Assembly (NCBI GenBank): GCA_007844125.1
Contig: CM017559.1
Coordinates: 37,872,326-37,936,325 of the forward strand
Reading direction: 5' to 3'
Source of the DNA: Sinonovacula constricta
Taxonomy: Eukaryota > Mollusca > Bivalvia > Cardiida > Solecurtidae
Length of the DNA stretch: 64,000 nt
Within the stretch, counting starts at the first letter, position 1, and each line of letters opens with the position of its first letter. The position numbers and the translations under genes were made by a program. Below the pieces are notes generated by a model, which did no database searches, was not told the DNA's origin, and saw only the letters and a program-made list of their open reading frames with translations. This document shows positions 51,457 to 64,000 of this stretch, piece after piece.

Positions 51457-53616
51457 ATTGTTATTCACCGGAATACCTGAACAGTGAAGTGATTGCAAAC
51501 ACTACCTTTAAGCATCAAACCGTTCATATTTATTTCGCGTGTGCTGTGTTCACTGAACTAAATACACATGTATAGAGTTCACTGGCTGTGTTAATAGAGT
51601 GGGTTTTTCCCAGGTAGTAAGCCAATCAAAATGGTGGATATTTTTAACTTTCAGAGAGCCCAATCACGCTCTAGAGATTCTATACACAGGATTCGACCCA
51701 GCAACAGTCAGCTAACGGTGTAACAAGAGTGGAACCAGTCCAATTGTTTACTTCCGAAAGATAGTACTCTGCTTGATAACTCATTCACATTTTATGTTAG
51801 AGAATGATATTTAAGTATAATTTCGTAAGTAAATGGTAATTTGTAACTCAAAAGTGACGTTTAAGTGCTATACTATTTATTTCACAATGCAAATAAGAGA
51901 ACCAATACACGGTACTAGGCATTTGGCTTTGCAATTTAAAACCTTGAATTGAGCATGTCAATAGACTTAGAGTGCCTGGTTATTCAAACTAAATGTGGGC
52001 TTCAAGCGGTAACCTTACATATATGAGATGCATTTGCTAAGTAAGTATACACAGTCATTTATATGTGGTCTAAGGTGTATATTTTTTTAACACGGGCAAG
52101 GTAAACATTCACAAATATGAACTTTTATCTTTCTGTGTTGATTAGAAAACATTTTACACAGATCTACATGTGTACATATAAATGCATATCATCTTTACAT
52201 GTATTGTTCTATGCATTACCCTATTGAACGACAAAATGTGCAACGATGAAAATTTAGTCATGTAAGTCAAAACTGCAGGCCTACTAATATTTTTGTTTTT
52301 GTACATATAAGTGCATAACATCTTTATCCTGCATTTTGCTTAGCATAATCCCATACACTGACACAATGTGCATAGAGTTAACAATAAGATTTTAGTGATT
52401 TAAGTCAGAACGGTTAGCCTACTAATATTGTGTATTCTTTTTGTTTGTCTGCTTTTCTTACTGTTTGGTCCTTTAAAACCTTAGGGTTGTCACTTTACAT
52501 CTTTAAAGGAAAACAATTTAAATAATCCATCCATTAATTTTGCTATAAAAAAGTTTACAGAGGTACATATAAGCATTAACTTGCAAGCATGCTGGCTTGC
52601 CATAGCTGAATAAAAGATGCTTATAACAGAAAACAATTTTCAAGTAAGATTTCTTCTCTTCTTTGTTGAATGCTTATTTAAGCAATTACATTTGTTCTAT
52701 GTTTATGTTTACATTCTATGTTTATAAAAGTCTAATGTACATTGTCTATAATGGAATCAGTAATTGTGTCCTTACTACATTTGCTCCTTTATTTCGCTTT
52801 TTGTAGGAGCGTGTAAAACAAGGTGGTACTAAACACTTAAACTCTATATGTGTTTTTTTTATCCAATTTAGGATGTGCCTTTCACTAATAATATACTATT
52901 GAACAATTAAACAGAAAAAAATCTTTAAATAATGAAAGGTAAGAATTACAATTATACAGTTTAATGTTAACCAGCATACATTCAGTACATATATAGTCTA
53001 ACTCAAACCTTGTTCCTTTGACTTTTTCCCCAAAGGAACTTGGGAGCTGGGTGGACTATGTATGAACAATTAATAATTGCAAAACCTTTATAGAGCAAAG
53101 ATTGTTAAACTATTGTTAAACTTGAACAAAAACTATTGTTTTGCTGTTTTACATACTTTTTGCTTTGAAATGTACCGGTACTCAGTTTGTTTGTTTTTTA
53201 CATGGCATGAAAAATTAGGACTGCTGGTGTGCAAATGTATTTACAATATATAAATAAATGGAAACAAATTAGTATCTACATCATACATGAAAACTTATTA
53301 AATATACTAAAAGTGTATAGGTCCATTAATACATGTATATATAAATTAAACTTGCTTCAAATGTTCAATTTCCACTAAGGCACTTGCTGCTTGCGAAACT
53401 TGTTTATGTTACATCACATAGGTGATACTTTTATACCTACACTAGTTTATTTACTTGTTTTTGTGATAGATAAATGTGGATGTTCTCTGGTTAATTTTCC
53501 TATTTTGGTGATTATTTATCAAGAATTGATCTATATAGACATACTCCAGCCTATTTTTCTCATATGTTCAATTAGTCAACACCTCTGCACACCTGTTTAT
53601 ATCCTAAAAGTTATTA
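51457..53616 (+). other. Long ORF1-ORF2 interval in the LINE
   Basis: 2.16 kb without coding sequence. It contains a degenerate tandem duplication of about 130-150 bp (about 52170-52290 and 52301-52430, sharing GTACATATAA, GCATA-CATCTTTA and GCCTACTAATATT). L1-type elements usually have short inter-ORF gaps. Confidence 0.6.
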
Positions 53617-56600
53617 ATGACAGATAAATTAACTGTGTACTCTATGAATGCCCAGGGCCTAGGAAATAAAACCAAAAGAGCTGATGTTTTTGATTTTCTG
53701 AAAAATAAAAAAGGTCAAATCTATTTTTTACAGGACACACATTTTATTGATGAAGATATGAGACAAATATATATTGAATTTGGTTTTGAGGTCTACTATA
53801 ATAATGGAAGTAGCAGCTCAAGAGGAGTTGCAATTTTTGTTGATAAAAAGCTGGACTTTCAGTTTAAATCAAAATATTGTGACTGTGATGGCAATATGTT
53901 GATTATAAATGGTTTAATTTGTAAGAAAAATCTCTCATTGGTTAATATTTATGGTCCCAATCAGGATAAACCTGAATTCTTTGAAGAAATAAAAAATCAG
54001 GTTAAAAAATTAGAGGACCCTTGTATTATAGCAGGTGATTTTAATTTAGTCTTGAATCCGGAATTAGATTATTTTTACTATCTACACATAAATAACCCAA
54101 AGGCTAGGGAGTCACTTATAGAAACAATTTTCGAACTAGACCTTGTAGATTGTTGGAGAGATATTAATATGGAAAAAAAAGGAATTCACCTGGTTTAAAA
54201 AGAATGCAAATAAAAAGGCTAGACTAGATTTTTTCTTAATATCTAACTCACTAATAGTAGAGGTTACAAACTGTCAAATATTGCCGGGCTATCGGACAGA
54301 CCACTCACTTATTAAATTACAACTAGAGTTTGGTAAATTCAAAAAAGGAAAGTCTTATTGGAAAATGAACAACTCTTTATTAAAAGACATTAACTATGTT
54401 AAAAAGATAAAGAAAAAAATACTTGATTTAAAAGAACAATATTGTGAAAAGAACTTACTCAATAATAGAAATATCAGTGAAATTCCAAATGAAGAAATTA
54501 AATTCAATATTAACGATCAGCTGTTTTTTGAAACTATTCTATTTGAAATTAGGGGGGAAACAATTGCCTATAGTTCAAAAATAAAAAAATGTGAGAATGA
54601 AAAAGAGATTCTGTTAATTAAAGATATTTCATTTTTAGAAAAGCAACTTATAACCAATTGCACATTACTGCAGGAAAAACGCACCGAATTAGAAAAAATA
54701 AGAGAAAAAAAAAATGGAAGGGGCAAAAATTAGATCGCGTGCAAAATGGATAGAACACGGTGAAAAAAATAGTAAATATTTTTGTAATTTAGAAAATAAC
54801 AATTTTATTTCAAAGTCCATGTCAAAATTAGCTACAAAAAATGGTCAAATAGTTGATAACCAAGAAGAAATTATGGAAACAGTAAAATCCTTTTACAAAA
54901 GTTTATATAGCTATAAAGAGGCATGTGATGTCAATCTCAATGATATAATTAATACCACAGAGGTAAGGATTTTAAAAGAGCAAGAAAAAATACTATTAGA
55001 AGGAAACCTTACTGAAAAGGAATGTCTTGAGAGTCTAAAGTGTATGAAACATAACAAAAGCCCAGGTCTTTCAGGATTCACAGTTGAGTTCTTTAAATTT
55101 TTCTGGGCGGACATTGGCCAATTTCTTGTAAGATCCCTCAATTGTGGCTTACAAAAGGGTGAATTGTCAATCTCCCAAAAACAAGGCATTATTACATGTA
55201 TTCCAAAAGCTAATAGGGATAAAACACTACTAAACAACTGGAGGCCTATATCTCTTTTAAACGTTTCCTATAAAATTGCATCATCTGCTATAGCTAACAG
55301 ATTAAAAAAGATTCTTGATCTGATTATTAGTGAAGATCAAACAGGATTTGTAGCCAATAGGTATATTGGAGAAAATACAAGAATAATATATGACATTATG
55401 TTTTACACTGAAAAGTATAACCTACCTGGTCTCCTATTACTAATTGACTTTGAAAAAGCATTTGATTCAGTAGCATGGTCTTTTATTAATAAAGTTCTTG
55501 ACTTCTTCAACTTTGGCCCAATTTTTAAAAGGTGGATAAGCATTTTTTTTATAAAAACATTGAATCGTGCTGTCTTGTAAATGGGCACTGCTCAGAGTGG
55601 TTCGTTATGGAAAGAGGATGTCGTCAGGGGGACCCTATATCCCCATATATCTTCATTCTATGTGCAGAGGTGCTTGGCATGTTGATAAGACAAAATCACA
55701 ATATTGCAGGAATAAGAATTGAAAATTTTGAATATAAAATATCTCAATACGCAGATGATACCTCTCTTATCCTTGATGGTACTGAAACTTCTCTTCTTTC
55801 TGCTTGCAATGTTTTAAAATTCTATGCACAATTTTCTGGCCTTAATATTAATATTGAAAAAACTAAAGCAATATGGATTGGTAGCAAGCGAGATAGCAAA
55901 AGAAAATTATTGTCACATCTAAATATTTCCTGGGAAACAGAATTTACTCTACTTGGTATTACCTTTTCAAGTGATCTTAGCAAAATTATTAATTTGAATT
56001 ATGATAAGAAATTAGAAGAAATTAAACAGCTTATAACTAAATGGTCAAAGCGAATACTTACACCTTTAGGCAAAATAACTGTGCTCAAAACCTTAGCCCT
56101 CCCTAAAATTAACCACTTAATCCTAGCATTGCCAAACCCTCGCAATGAAACAATTATAAATATTCAGAAAATGTTCTCTAAATTCCTTTGGGAAGGCAAA
56201 CCTGGAAAAATTAAAGAGGAAGTTATTTACAATGACTATCAACAAGGAGGTTTAAGAATGGTCAATGTTAAAATATTTATAAATGCTCTTAAATCATCAT
56301 GGATCAGAAAAATGATTCTAAGAAACAAAAAATCTTTGTTAATAGGTTGTCAGAGTAAAAACCTAAAAAATCTTCATGTCCTTGGGGCAGAATATATTAA
56401 TATTAAATTACATACAATAGACAATCCTTTTTGGAAGGATGTTACATCGATACATCGTATTATAATTTCATGAAATCTATCGTACCGAATAGCAGTAATG
56501 ATGTAAAATGTACACACTTGTTTTATAATAATAATATTAAGGTCGGAGGTAAATTCATATATAGACGAAAATTTGTAGAGAAAGGTGTATACTCTATTAA

Positions 56601-57418
56601 TGATCTTTTAAATAAAAACGGCACATTTTATACTTTCACTGAGTTTGTTCAAACATTTGGACATATAACTAACTATCTTGATTATGCAAGTATAGTTTCA
56701 TCTGTTAAAACCTATTTAAAAAAAGGTCAAAATGCACCATCCTGGTAATAGACTAGAAGAACCAATACTTCCTTTGTCACTTTCACTATTACTAAAAACA
56801 AAAACTGGGTGCAGAAATATGTACGACAGCATGGTTAAAAATAATATACAACCAAGTTCTATTTCAAAATGGTTAAATGAATTGGGCTGTAATAATATTG
56901 ATGTTGTAAAACTATTTAAGCTGCCTTTTAAGTGCCATCAAAGCACCTTTTTGCAGTGGTTCCAATGTAGAATAAACCACCGAATATTAGGAACAAATTC
57001 ACTTCTTAAAAAAATGAATATTAAGAATAATAATCTGTGCTCGTTATGTCACCTAGAAGAAGAAACCATTTTTCATCTCTTCTGCAAATGTAATATTGTG
57101 AAGACTTTTTGGCAAGATTTGATTATACTTATTAACACCAACTGTCCTGCATTAAACATTCCAATGTCAGATGCAGACCTTATTTTTGGAAACAAAACTC
57201 TCCACAAAGTTATCAACTTGATTTTCATACTAGCTAAATATTATGTATTCAAAACTAAAGATAAAAACAAACACCCTAATGTTGGAGTATTTAAGAAATA
57301 TATAATAAATCAATACAAGACTGATCAATATATTGCTAGTGAAAGTTTGAACCAGAGAACACATGATCAATATTGGAAACCTGTAATTGTCTTAATAAAC
57401 AATATTTTAACAGAATAA
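53617..57418 (+). pseudogene. LINE ORF2: endonuclease, reverse transcriptase, Cys/His motif; frameshifted
   Basis: Would nick target DNA and prime reverse transcription. Endonuclease (from ATG 53617): Asn11 in SMNAQGLGN, Asp40/His42 in LQDTHF, NIYGPN, GDFN (Asp141, Asn143), then in the next frame RLDFFLIS and TDHS. RT: NWRPISLLN, motif A LLIDFEKAFDS (about 55440), motif B GCRQGDPISPYIF, motif C YADD at 55748-55759. A C-terminal LCSLCHLEEETIFHLFCKC (about 57030-57090) matches the L1-type Cys/His region. Reading needs frame changes at an A8 run (54173-54180), an A10 run (54705-54714), a T8 run (55543-55550), near 56444-56460, and at an A7 run (56718-56724). Otherwise the domains are collinear and well conserved. 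Confidence 0.85.
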
Positions 57419-58100
57419 GAAAAGCTACCCATTTTACCAACATTACCAAATGATGGTCTTGATCTTACTAGTAACATCTTTTTAGAAAATATAATGAACT
57501 TTAAGTTCACCTAAAATAAACTTATTTAAACATTTAAGCGTAGTCTCTGCTCATTAATAGATTTATTTAAACAGCACATTTCTTTCTTAATAAAGTGTTT
57601 TAAAAACAAGCTTTACAGTTAAATGCATTCCACAGAACTTTTCTTGTTAAAAAGCAGTGATTTTTTTAGCTGTTTTCTAGTTGTTTGTTTGTAAATATGT
57701 GTTAGCTTATAGTTAGCTTGTTATGTCCATAAATACAAATAGCTAATCAGGACAGTGCAGGCATCAGAAAGATCTAGTAATACAAGATTCTGATATTAGA
57801 AATAAAGATTATTCCATAAATTATTATTACACTGTACAAAGACTTAAGTTTTGGTACATATATAAGCCATACTGTCCTTGATATAGTTAAAAATTCCAAT
57901 CCTTTATACATTCAGTTTACTTTACTATTTTATGTTAGACAAAAGCATATTGAAAAATCTAAGCTGAAAATCTGTTTTATATGGACAATGTTAATATGAT
58001 AAGAAATGTGTAATATATGTCTGTATGTTGTGACTGTACTTTATATGTTGTGTAATTTGTGACATGAAATAAAGTTAAAAAAAAAAAAAAAAAAAAAAAA
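57419..58100 (+). terminator. LINE 3' UTR, polyadenylation signal and A tail
   Basis: A 3' UTR of about 650 bp ends in AATAAA at 58068-58073, followed 3 bp later by 24 A directly abutting the target-site duplication. Confidence 0.85.
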
Positions 58101-59829
58101 ATATTCTTATAGAAGAAAGGCAGTTTTAAAAATTCTATGCGGGATGCTGGTCGGTTCCGCCTCACCTAGAATTATCAATCATGGTGGCCAGTTTAAATGA
58201 GGAATACTGTTAGCGACCTCAGATGGTTACTGAAGCTAATGGTAGATACAACACGTACTTTGTAATTATATGTATTTATGAAAACAAAAGAATATCTTAC
58301 CTTTTGATATAAACATATTTTTTTCAATCTTGCTGTCATAAACGTGCAATAAAATACTTAATCCTCACTTTAAAATCGAAATTAGCTTTTGTGATGCTTA
58401 GTTAACAGACGTAGCATATGCCAAGAAACACAAAATGACTTTCTGAACAAAGGGCGTTTTGCCATCCTCTATAAGATGTCATGTCTCATGATCAGCTGTC
58501 CTTATATTTTGCTTTGATTTTAAAGATACTAACATTATACCCAGCCCCTTATGTTTTTCCCATTTCCGCTTTTCTTTTCGTAGCTTATTTTGGTAACATT
58601 CTCTCTAGTTATAGTTCAATATATTAAAATAGATATCGTAAAATCAGTGACAGTGACGTATCCCACCTGACGACCAAAGAAAGCCGTCGTTACAACCAAG
58701 TAACACTATGAACAGAATGGCTTCCAGTCTTTGAACTATATTTGTAAACAACCGTTGAAACGACAGAACCAAGGCAAATCAGTCTACTTGTGGTTATCCG
58801 ACCAAAAACTTGGCATTTTTACAGATTTTCTGTCCCGTAACCTTAGACACATTTTAAGGATCTCGATTATTTTTCACGTTATAACGCGATATTGTATGAA
58901 TTATTTATATGCACTGCAATATCAAACAATTAAATTTATTATTGTGTTCATGAGTGAAAATTAAGTAAAGATGTACACAAATCCAAATTCCATTGTAACC
59001 AAACAATAACAAAACTCACAAAAGCAGACTTTAATTTGTCAGACGCATTTTTTGTGCTAGTATTGAATTATTGCAATTGTTGTCTTTTATTTCCGTTGGG
59101 ACCAATGACGTACACGTTTGTAAGTTATACTCGACTAAACCGTATCCGGCTTTGTCTTGTTAAAAGTGTGACCGTCTCACGGTCGCTATGTGATCAATGT
59201 GCACATGCTATTTGGGCTGGCTGTGTCAAGAAAATTATTTTGCAGCCAGTTTAAGTCGGAAGGAAAACTATAACAAACGAAAACGGATGTTTTATTGATC
59301 AACAGCACACCTATTTTGATGTAAGCGTCGAGTGTGACTTCTATGAAGGCTTGTTTGCAAACATAAGTGTCCATAGGAGAATGCAAACGTAATCATTAAA
59401 TCAGGCCATGCACGGTAAAGATTCTTTTATGGCGATATTCCTTGTCACTTGGATCCCCAGAACCAACCACTGGCTCGGTCCATCATACATGTACCATATT
59501 TAAGTTCTGTTACATCAGCTATTCCACGGTCTGTCAGTATTACACGCCAACCGCTTTGCACATTTAATAAGGGGCGATTTATCCTAACACAAACATGTCT
59601 ATGGCTGTTTAACTCCAAAAGCTACATTGTTTCAAAATGTGAATTCTTTTACGTATTAATAATGGCAGCCTATGCGTTTTCTTCGAATTTGATTGCCTTA
59701 TGCCGATCACGTCACTGTTTTTAATTTGACGATGGCACGAAGCTGATTATTTCCTCCTTACTATTCTTGAAATCCACTGGTTGCCAAATAACTAGCAATT
59801 GCATTTTCACTTATTAACCAGCTAAAGAT

Positions 59830-60757
59830 GAACACAGTGACTATATGATCCGTTCACACGTGCATGGCCGGTTAACATGTAGCCTACCTGAACACTGTGA
59901 CTATATGCATTCAACTAGTTAACATACAGGTCACCTAAACACAGTGCCTATATGATCCGTTCACATGTGCATCGTCAGCTCACCTGCAGCCCACCTGAAA
60001 ATTATTATTCTATGATCCGGTCACATGAGAATATTCAGTAAACCTGCAGACAACCTGAACAGAGTGACCATATGATCCGTGCATATAAACATTGCCAGTC
60101 AAATTGCAGCCCAAGTGGACAGAGTACCTATATGATCCGTTCAAATGTGCATGGTCAGTTAAACTGCAGTGAACACAATGATTATATGATCTGTTCACCA
60201 TGTGCATAGCCGATGAACCTATAGCTCACCTGTAAACATTGACTTTATAATCGGTTCACATGTGCAAGCTCAGTTAACCTTCAGACCACCTGAACACAGT
60301 GACTATATGATCCGTCCACATGTGCATGGCCAGTTAATCTGCAGCTTACCTGAAAACAGAGTCTATATGAACTCTTCACATGCACATGGCCGGTTAACCT
60401 CGAGTCCATTTGAACCAATTTGCTATACGATCCGTCCGTTGCATCAGCTATTCCACGGTCTGTTAGTATTACACGCCAACCGCTTTGCACATTTAATAAG
60501 GGGCGATTTATCTAAACACAAACATGTCTATGGCTGTTTAACTCCAACAGTTACATTGTTTCAAAATGTGAATTCCTTTACGTATTAATAATGACAGCCT
60601 ATGTGTTTTCTTCGAATTTGATTGCCTTATGCCGATCACGTCACTGCTTTTAATTTGACGATGGCACGAAGCTGATTATTTCCTCCTTACTATTCTTGAC
60701 ATCCACTGGTTGCCAAATAACTAGCAATTGCATTTTCACTTATTAACCAGCTAAAGA
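59830..60757. repeat. Tandem segmental duplication, unit 3, internally deleted
   Basis: Begins at the same satellite base as units 1 and 2. At 60436/60437 it jumps from satellite (equivalent of 48188) straight to late spacer (equivalent of 49865), a loss of 1,676 bp relative to unit 1. It ends at the common AGCTAAAGAT boundary, after which the sequence is unique. Confidence 0.85.
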
Positions 60758-63700
60758 TATATGCCAATATCTCTATGAAATACTTAAATAACAATATATA
60801 CACAATTGCAATTTAAATCCAGTGTTCACATTATTAGTTCAAATTATTAATCACAAAGTACGGAATCCGTTTTTGACATATTACAGATGACATAGGTCTC
60901 GTACATTTGCATATTTTCCCATAACCATTATAGCGATAGCGTAGCATAAACACATATTTAGGGTTACACTCAAAGGCGAATAACCGCACGTTTAATTACT
61001 TTAAAGCATTTGAAACAATAGATGTATTTAAGCACAATAAGTTTATACTAAACAAAAATAATGTTTCATCGTTTCTATATTGTTTCAAGCATTTAGGGTG
61101 AATATGCATTATTCCATTCCTTACATGTACAACCAAATGTAACCCAGTGCAACAGGAAGATGTTAAGGCTCGCATTTCTTCAAGAACGTCTCGAATAGTT
61201 GCTTATAAACATAATAAAATACTCTGTACCGACGAAGCTCTTTGCTTCCACTCATGGAACCTCCTTTTGAAACCAAACCAAACAAAAAAAAAAAGACTTT
61301 TCAGTCATTTTCGTTTCTATCGGCAGTTTATGAGATACTTTCCGGTTGCTGAAAAATAGTCCGTAAATAGGGTTTGTATATAATTTTGTCGAACCACTTA
61401 ATAAACACACGGATGTTGTAATTATAAAAAAATGCAGTTACTTTAGTGCTTTTCAATGTCTGTGGAAATTTGATGTTAGTCAATACGTTTTAAAACACGA
61501 TGAAACGCACAGCAATTGCATCCAATCTTTAAATGTATACCAATGAGCTTTCATTGCCTTAATTCTTAGTCCTGTCTATTGATAAGGTTACTCGCCAGTT
61601 ATCAGAAGGAGTAGTAGGCATAGGCTCTGAAAGTAGAATGTTAAGATTGCGCATATTAAGCATAGCTTGTAAGTTTTCCTCGTCAGTCCTTATGTAAGTT
61701 CCGCTTTATTAGGCACATTTTTATACATTTGTATAGTTTTATGTTCAATTAATGTATAAATAACTAAAGTTCATGTTAGGAACAGGGTAGGGAATAACAT
61801 TGACAAAAATGGAGGGACGGATAGAGGGGATAACCTTCTGTGTTTGTTGGATAAAAAACAACGTGCACATTGGTTTCATCTGCTTTGAAAGTTTGCCATA
61901 AAAGCATTTCTAATCACTCTAGGGTCAGGAAAACCCGACGTCCAATCAATTCTGGTATTTCACCTGATGATTGCATTTCATTAACATTAAATGGAAGATT
62001 TGGTACCTATTGTGCAGACCGGTAGAAGGGGCGTAGTATGTTTAACGTTGTTTTATTTTCAGACCGTGCTTGATTGCAAACAGAGGCATATCAAAAACAC
62101 AAACCCATTTAGTTGTCCTCAGTGTCCAGGGCAGAGTTCCAAAGAAAGTCTAAGTGTGACAATAACACTACGCTATCAAGTGAGTATCGCCGCATGGCAT
62201 GTCGTGACGACTCACTCATATACAGTAAGATCTAATTTAAGCAACTAGATGCAGTAATTAATAAATTGATTCCAATTACAGACGAATCAGTCGGATCGTG
62301 CATCGGAGCATTGTCACGAATCTTCTACTCATGTAGAAAAAGCATTTTACAGAAGAAAACGCGTTTAAAACAAAAACTTAATCGGCCACAAAATATATCA
62401 GTCAATACACAATATGCCAAAGATAAATTACATTAATTTGGCTTTCTTTGCTATACCATTCGTCTTCCTAACACATCTATGACTATTATGTCAACATCCA
62501 GTTATTGTAAGGAACTACCTTTTAGTTGTATCTAAAAAAAACAACGACCATGTGCACAGCCTCGAAGAGCATTAAAACAATCGTTTAACCAAGTAAAAAC
62601 CGAGTTATTTGTTGAAGGTCCAACTGGTTTAATGTTGCCGACCATATCTGCTGGCCAACAAGAGTTCTTCCTGGTATTAGATTTAAACCCATTTTGTTTT
62701 TGCAGTTTGTTTTTTTTGCTTGTTTGTCTTAACTGGCATGCATTTCAATTAAGATCTAATTTCGGACATACAAGTGGGCACTTGGACTTTCGAGTATGAC
62801 ATTGAAAAAATGAATCTTATTTACGAACTGTGTATCTGAACTAAACAGCATGCAAAATGGAATTGACAGAGGATCGATCCATGACTGTATAAAGCTGCAT
62901 ACAGACAAAGTGTGGAACTAGCCTTTCAGATCACAGTAACGTCTGCGATCAAAAAGATAAATATTTATGGGCTTGACTGTAAGATTTAGACGATATAAAT
63001 ACAATATTTTCACGTCGTTTGGTCTCAAATTGTATACATTAATAGTTTTATTCTGAAGTCAAATGATTTTTTACATTTTAATACTATTTTGCATTTATTA
63101 AGTTCTAATCGTACGAAATCCCGTGACACCGATATCAGTTTACACAAGCATGGTCACTATATGGTCAGTCGCTTTTCAAGAAGGTAGTATTTAATGAATA
63201 AACTGTAGCATGGTGCAACAACGAAAAATAGCCGGTTTGGTGAGTGTGTATCGGAGGGTTGGGTAGTCGAGATGACTACAGGATAAAACTGTTGTCATCT
63301 AACCAAGGTTATGTCAAGTGTGTGAGATTGCCACTTTCGCAGCAAATCCATTCCGTAAATTTTAGCGCAGAGAACATGGCGGAATACCTCTTGTATATTT
63401 ACCATAGTGGACACAAACCACCACTTAATTACTAATTACAGACAAATCCCTGCCCCAATCACGCTGAGTCACATTGAGTCTCTACGAATTACAAACGCTT
63501 TTGTTTTATTAATATTCTTAAGACATACTAACTCCGATATGATCGTCCTTGATACTTATTCATAACAGGTTTACTTGGAATGGGCTTTAAAATGAAAGAC
63601 ATAACTGAATAGTCTTCCCTGATTAATTCCTCAATGTAAGTAGGTCCTTTCACTTGTTTTACTTGTTTTTATGCTTGTGTTCTTTGGAGTGTATTTTGAC

Positions 63701-64000
63701 TTATGCGAAAAGAAGAATGTTAACTGTTTGAAATTGCAATATATACAAAAAAGATGCGATAAAGTCCAATTATTCCAACTAAAAGGACCTACCTACTGTT
63801 TGGAATGCCTAACTAACAAGGGAGACCATTTCTATTTCACCAATGTGGGCCATTCAGACTATTAACGTATTTTTTGATAAAAGTTTGAACAGCTTTATTG
63901 TTAAAAAGAATAAAATTAAAAACAAAACACTAAATAAATATAAACATGACTATAAAATACTATTTGAACTCAGGATTTCTTGTTTGACTGTCCATATCTC
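60758..64000. other. Non-coding, no recognised feature
   Basis: 3.2 kb of AT-rich sequence. Open frames of 60-85 codons (61147-61359, 61991-62248, 63244-63435, 63671-63865) have no domain, and I found no splice-linked partner. Unlisted short exons cannot be excluded. Confidence 0.4.

Larger units (their letters stand above)
51068..58100 (+). mobile_element. L1/Tx1-type LINE, 5'-truncated, with 12-bp target-site duplication
   Basis: Flanked by ATATTCTTATAG at 51056-51067 and 58101-58112; unit 1 carries this sequence once, uninterrupted, at about 48451-48462, which proves the insertion. Contents: the C-terminal part of ORF1 with no 5' end, a 2.16-kb gap, ORF2 (apurinic-type endonuclease, RT, C-terminal Cys/His motif), a 3' UTR, AATAAA and a 24-A tail. 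Endonuclease family plus the RT signature GCRQGDPISPYIF place it in the L1/Tx1 group. ORF2 has five frame disruptions. Confidence 0.88.
50186..59829. repeat. Tandem segmental duplication, unit 2, interrupted by the LINE
   Basis: Starts at the same satellite base as unit 1 (2,605 bp later) and ends at the same AGCTAAAGAT boundary. A 7.0-kb LINE splits it at 51067/58101. Without the LINE and its target-site duplication it has the length of unit 1. Confidence 0.85.

Noticed and set aside
53391..53627. Hydrophobic ORF directly before LINE ORF2
   Set aside because: It is in the same frame class as random AT-rich sequence, overlaps the ORF2 start by a few bases and has no LINE-type domain.

Overview
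This window is eukaryotic, AT-rich, repeat-dominated DNA. It has spliced coding sequence with GT..AG introns, long TA, AAT and AAC microsatellites, and four classes of transposable element. The combination (an Ngaro/DIRS-type tyrosine-recombinase retrotransposon, an L1/Tx1-type LINE, hAT-like ends, a tRNA-derived SINE and large tandem satellites) suggests an aquatic invertebrate, most plausibly a bivalve mollusc. The taxon is an inference; no rRNA, mitochondrial or marker gene is present to prove it. I recognise no bacterial operon, CRISPR array, tRNA gene or rRNA gene.

Layout. 1-9.3 kb: non-coding sequence with a GGTC-type minisatellite (about 2.0-2.4 kb) and a 1.3-kb minisatellite built from 26-bp and 19-bp monomers (6.7-8.1 kb). 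9.3-9.7 kb: a near-perfect 41-bp inverted repeat, a second abutting inverted repeat and an LTR-like stretch. 10.4-10.6 kb: a short degraded reading frame. 11.9-14.4 kb, minus strand: the one convincing host-type gene, a three-exon model of 321 codons for a DEDDh 3'-5' exonuclease; only its last exon is a long ORF, and splicing restores the DLET motif. 15.9-18.1 kb: a 2.1-kb hAT-like non-autonomous element inserted in a TA microsatellite. 18.8-19.3 kb: a roughly 58-bp minisatellite. 19.9-22.6 kb: a possible second DNA element with inverted ends.

25.55-32.6 kb: a seemingly intact tyrosine-recombinase retrotransposon. It has an SGNH-hydrolase ORF, a gag-like zinc-finger ORF, RT plus RNase H, then the recombinase, enclosed by a 37-bp exact direct repeat. 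Its two non-coding stretches are arrays of small hairpins; those at the 3' end keep an eight-base loop while the stem bases co-vary between copies, which I regard as the most interesting signal here. 34.2-34.5 kb: a 5'-truncated SINE with target-site duplication.

35.1-48.4 kb: a satellite array with a 60-bp monomer, about 220 copies. 129 consecutive monomers run without any net indel, which gives a 1,854-codon ORF. Edge monomers are divergent and the core is homogenised with higher-order blocks. The right edge plus a 1.75-kb spacer is tandemly duplicated (period about 2.6 kb; three copies, the last internally deleted). A 7.0-kb 5'-truncated L1/Tx1-type LINE (51.07-58.10 kb) with a 12-bp target-site duplication sits inside the second copy. 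The last 3.2 kb shows nothing I can identify.

There is little evidence that the genes cooperate, except within each mobile element. The retrotransposon proteins form one mobility module (particle protein, reverse transcription, RNase H, integration by recombinase, accessory hydrolase).
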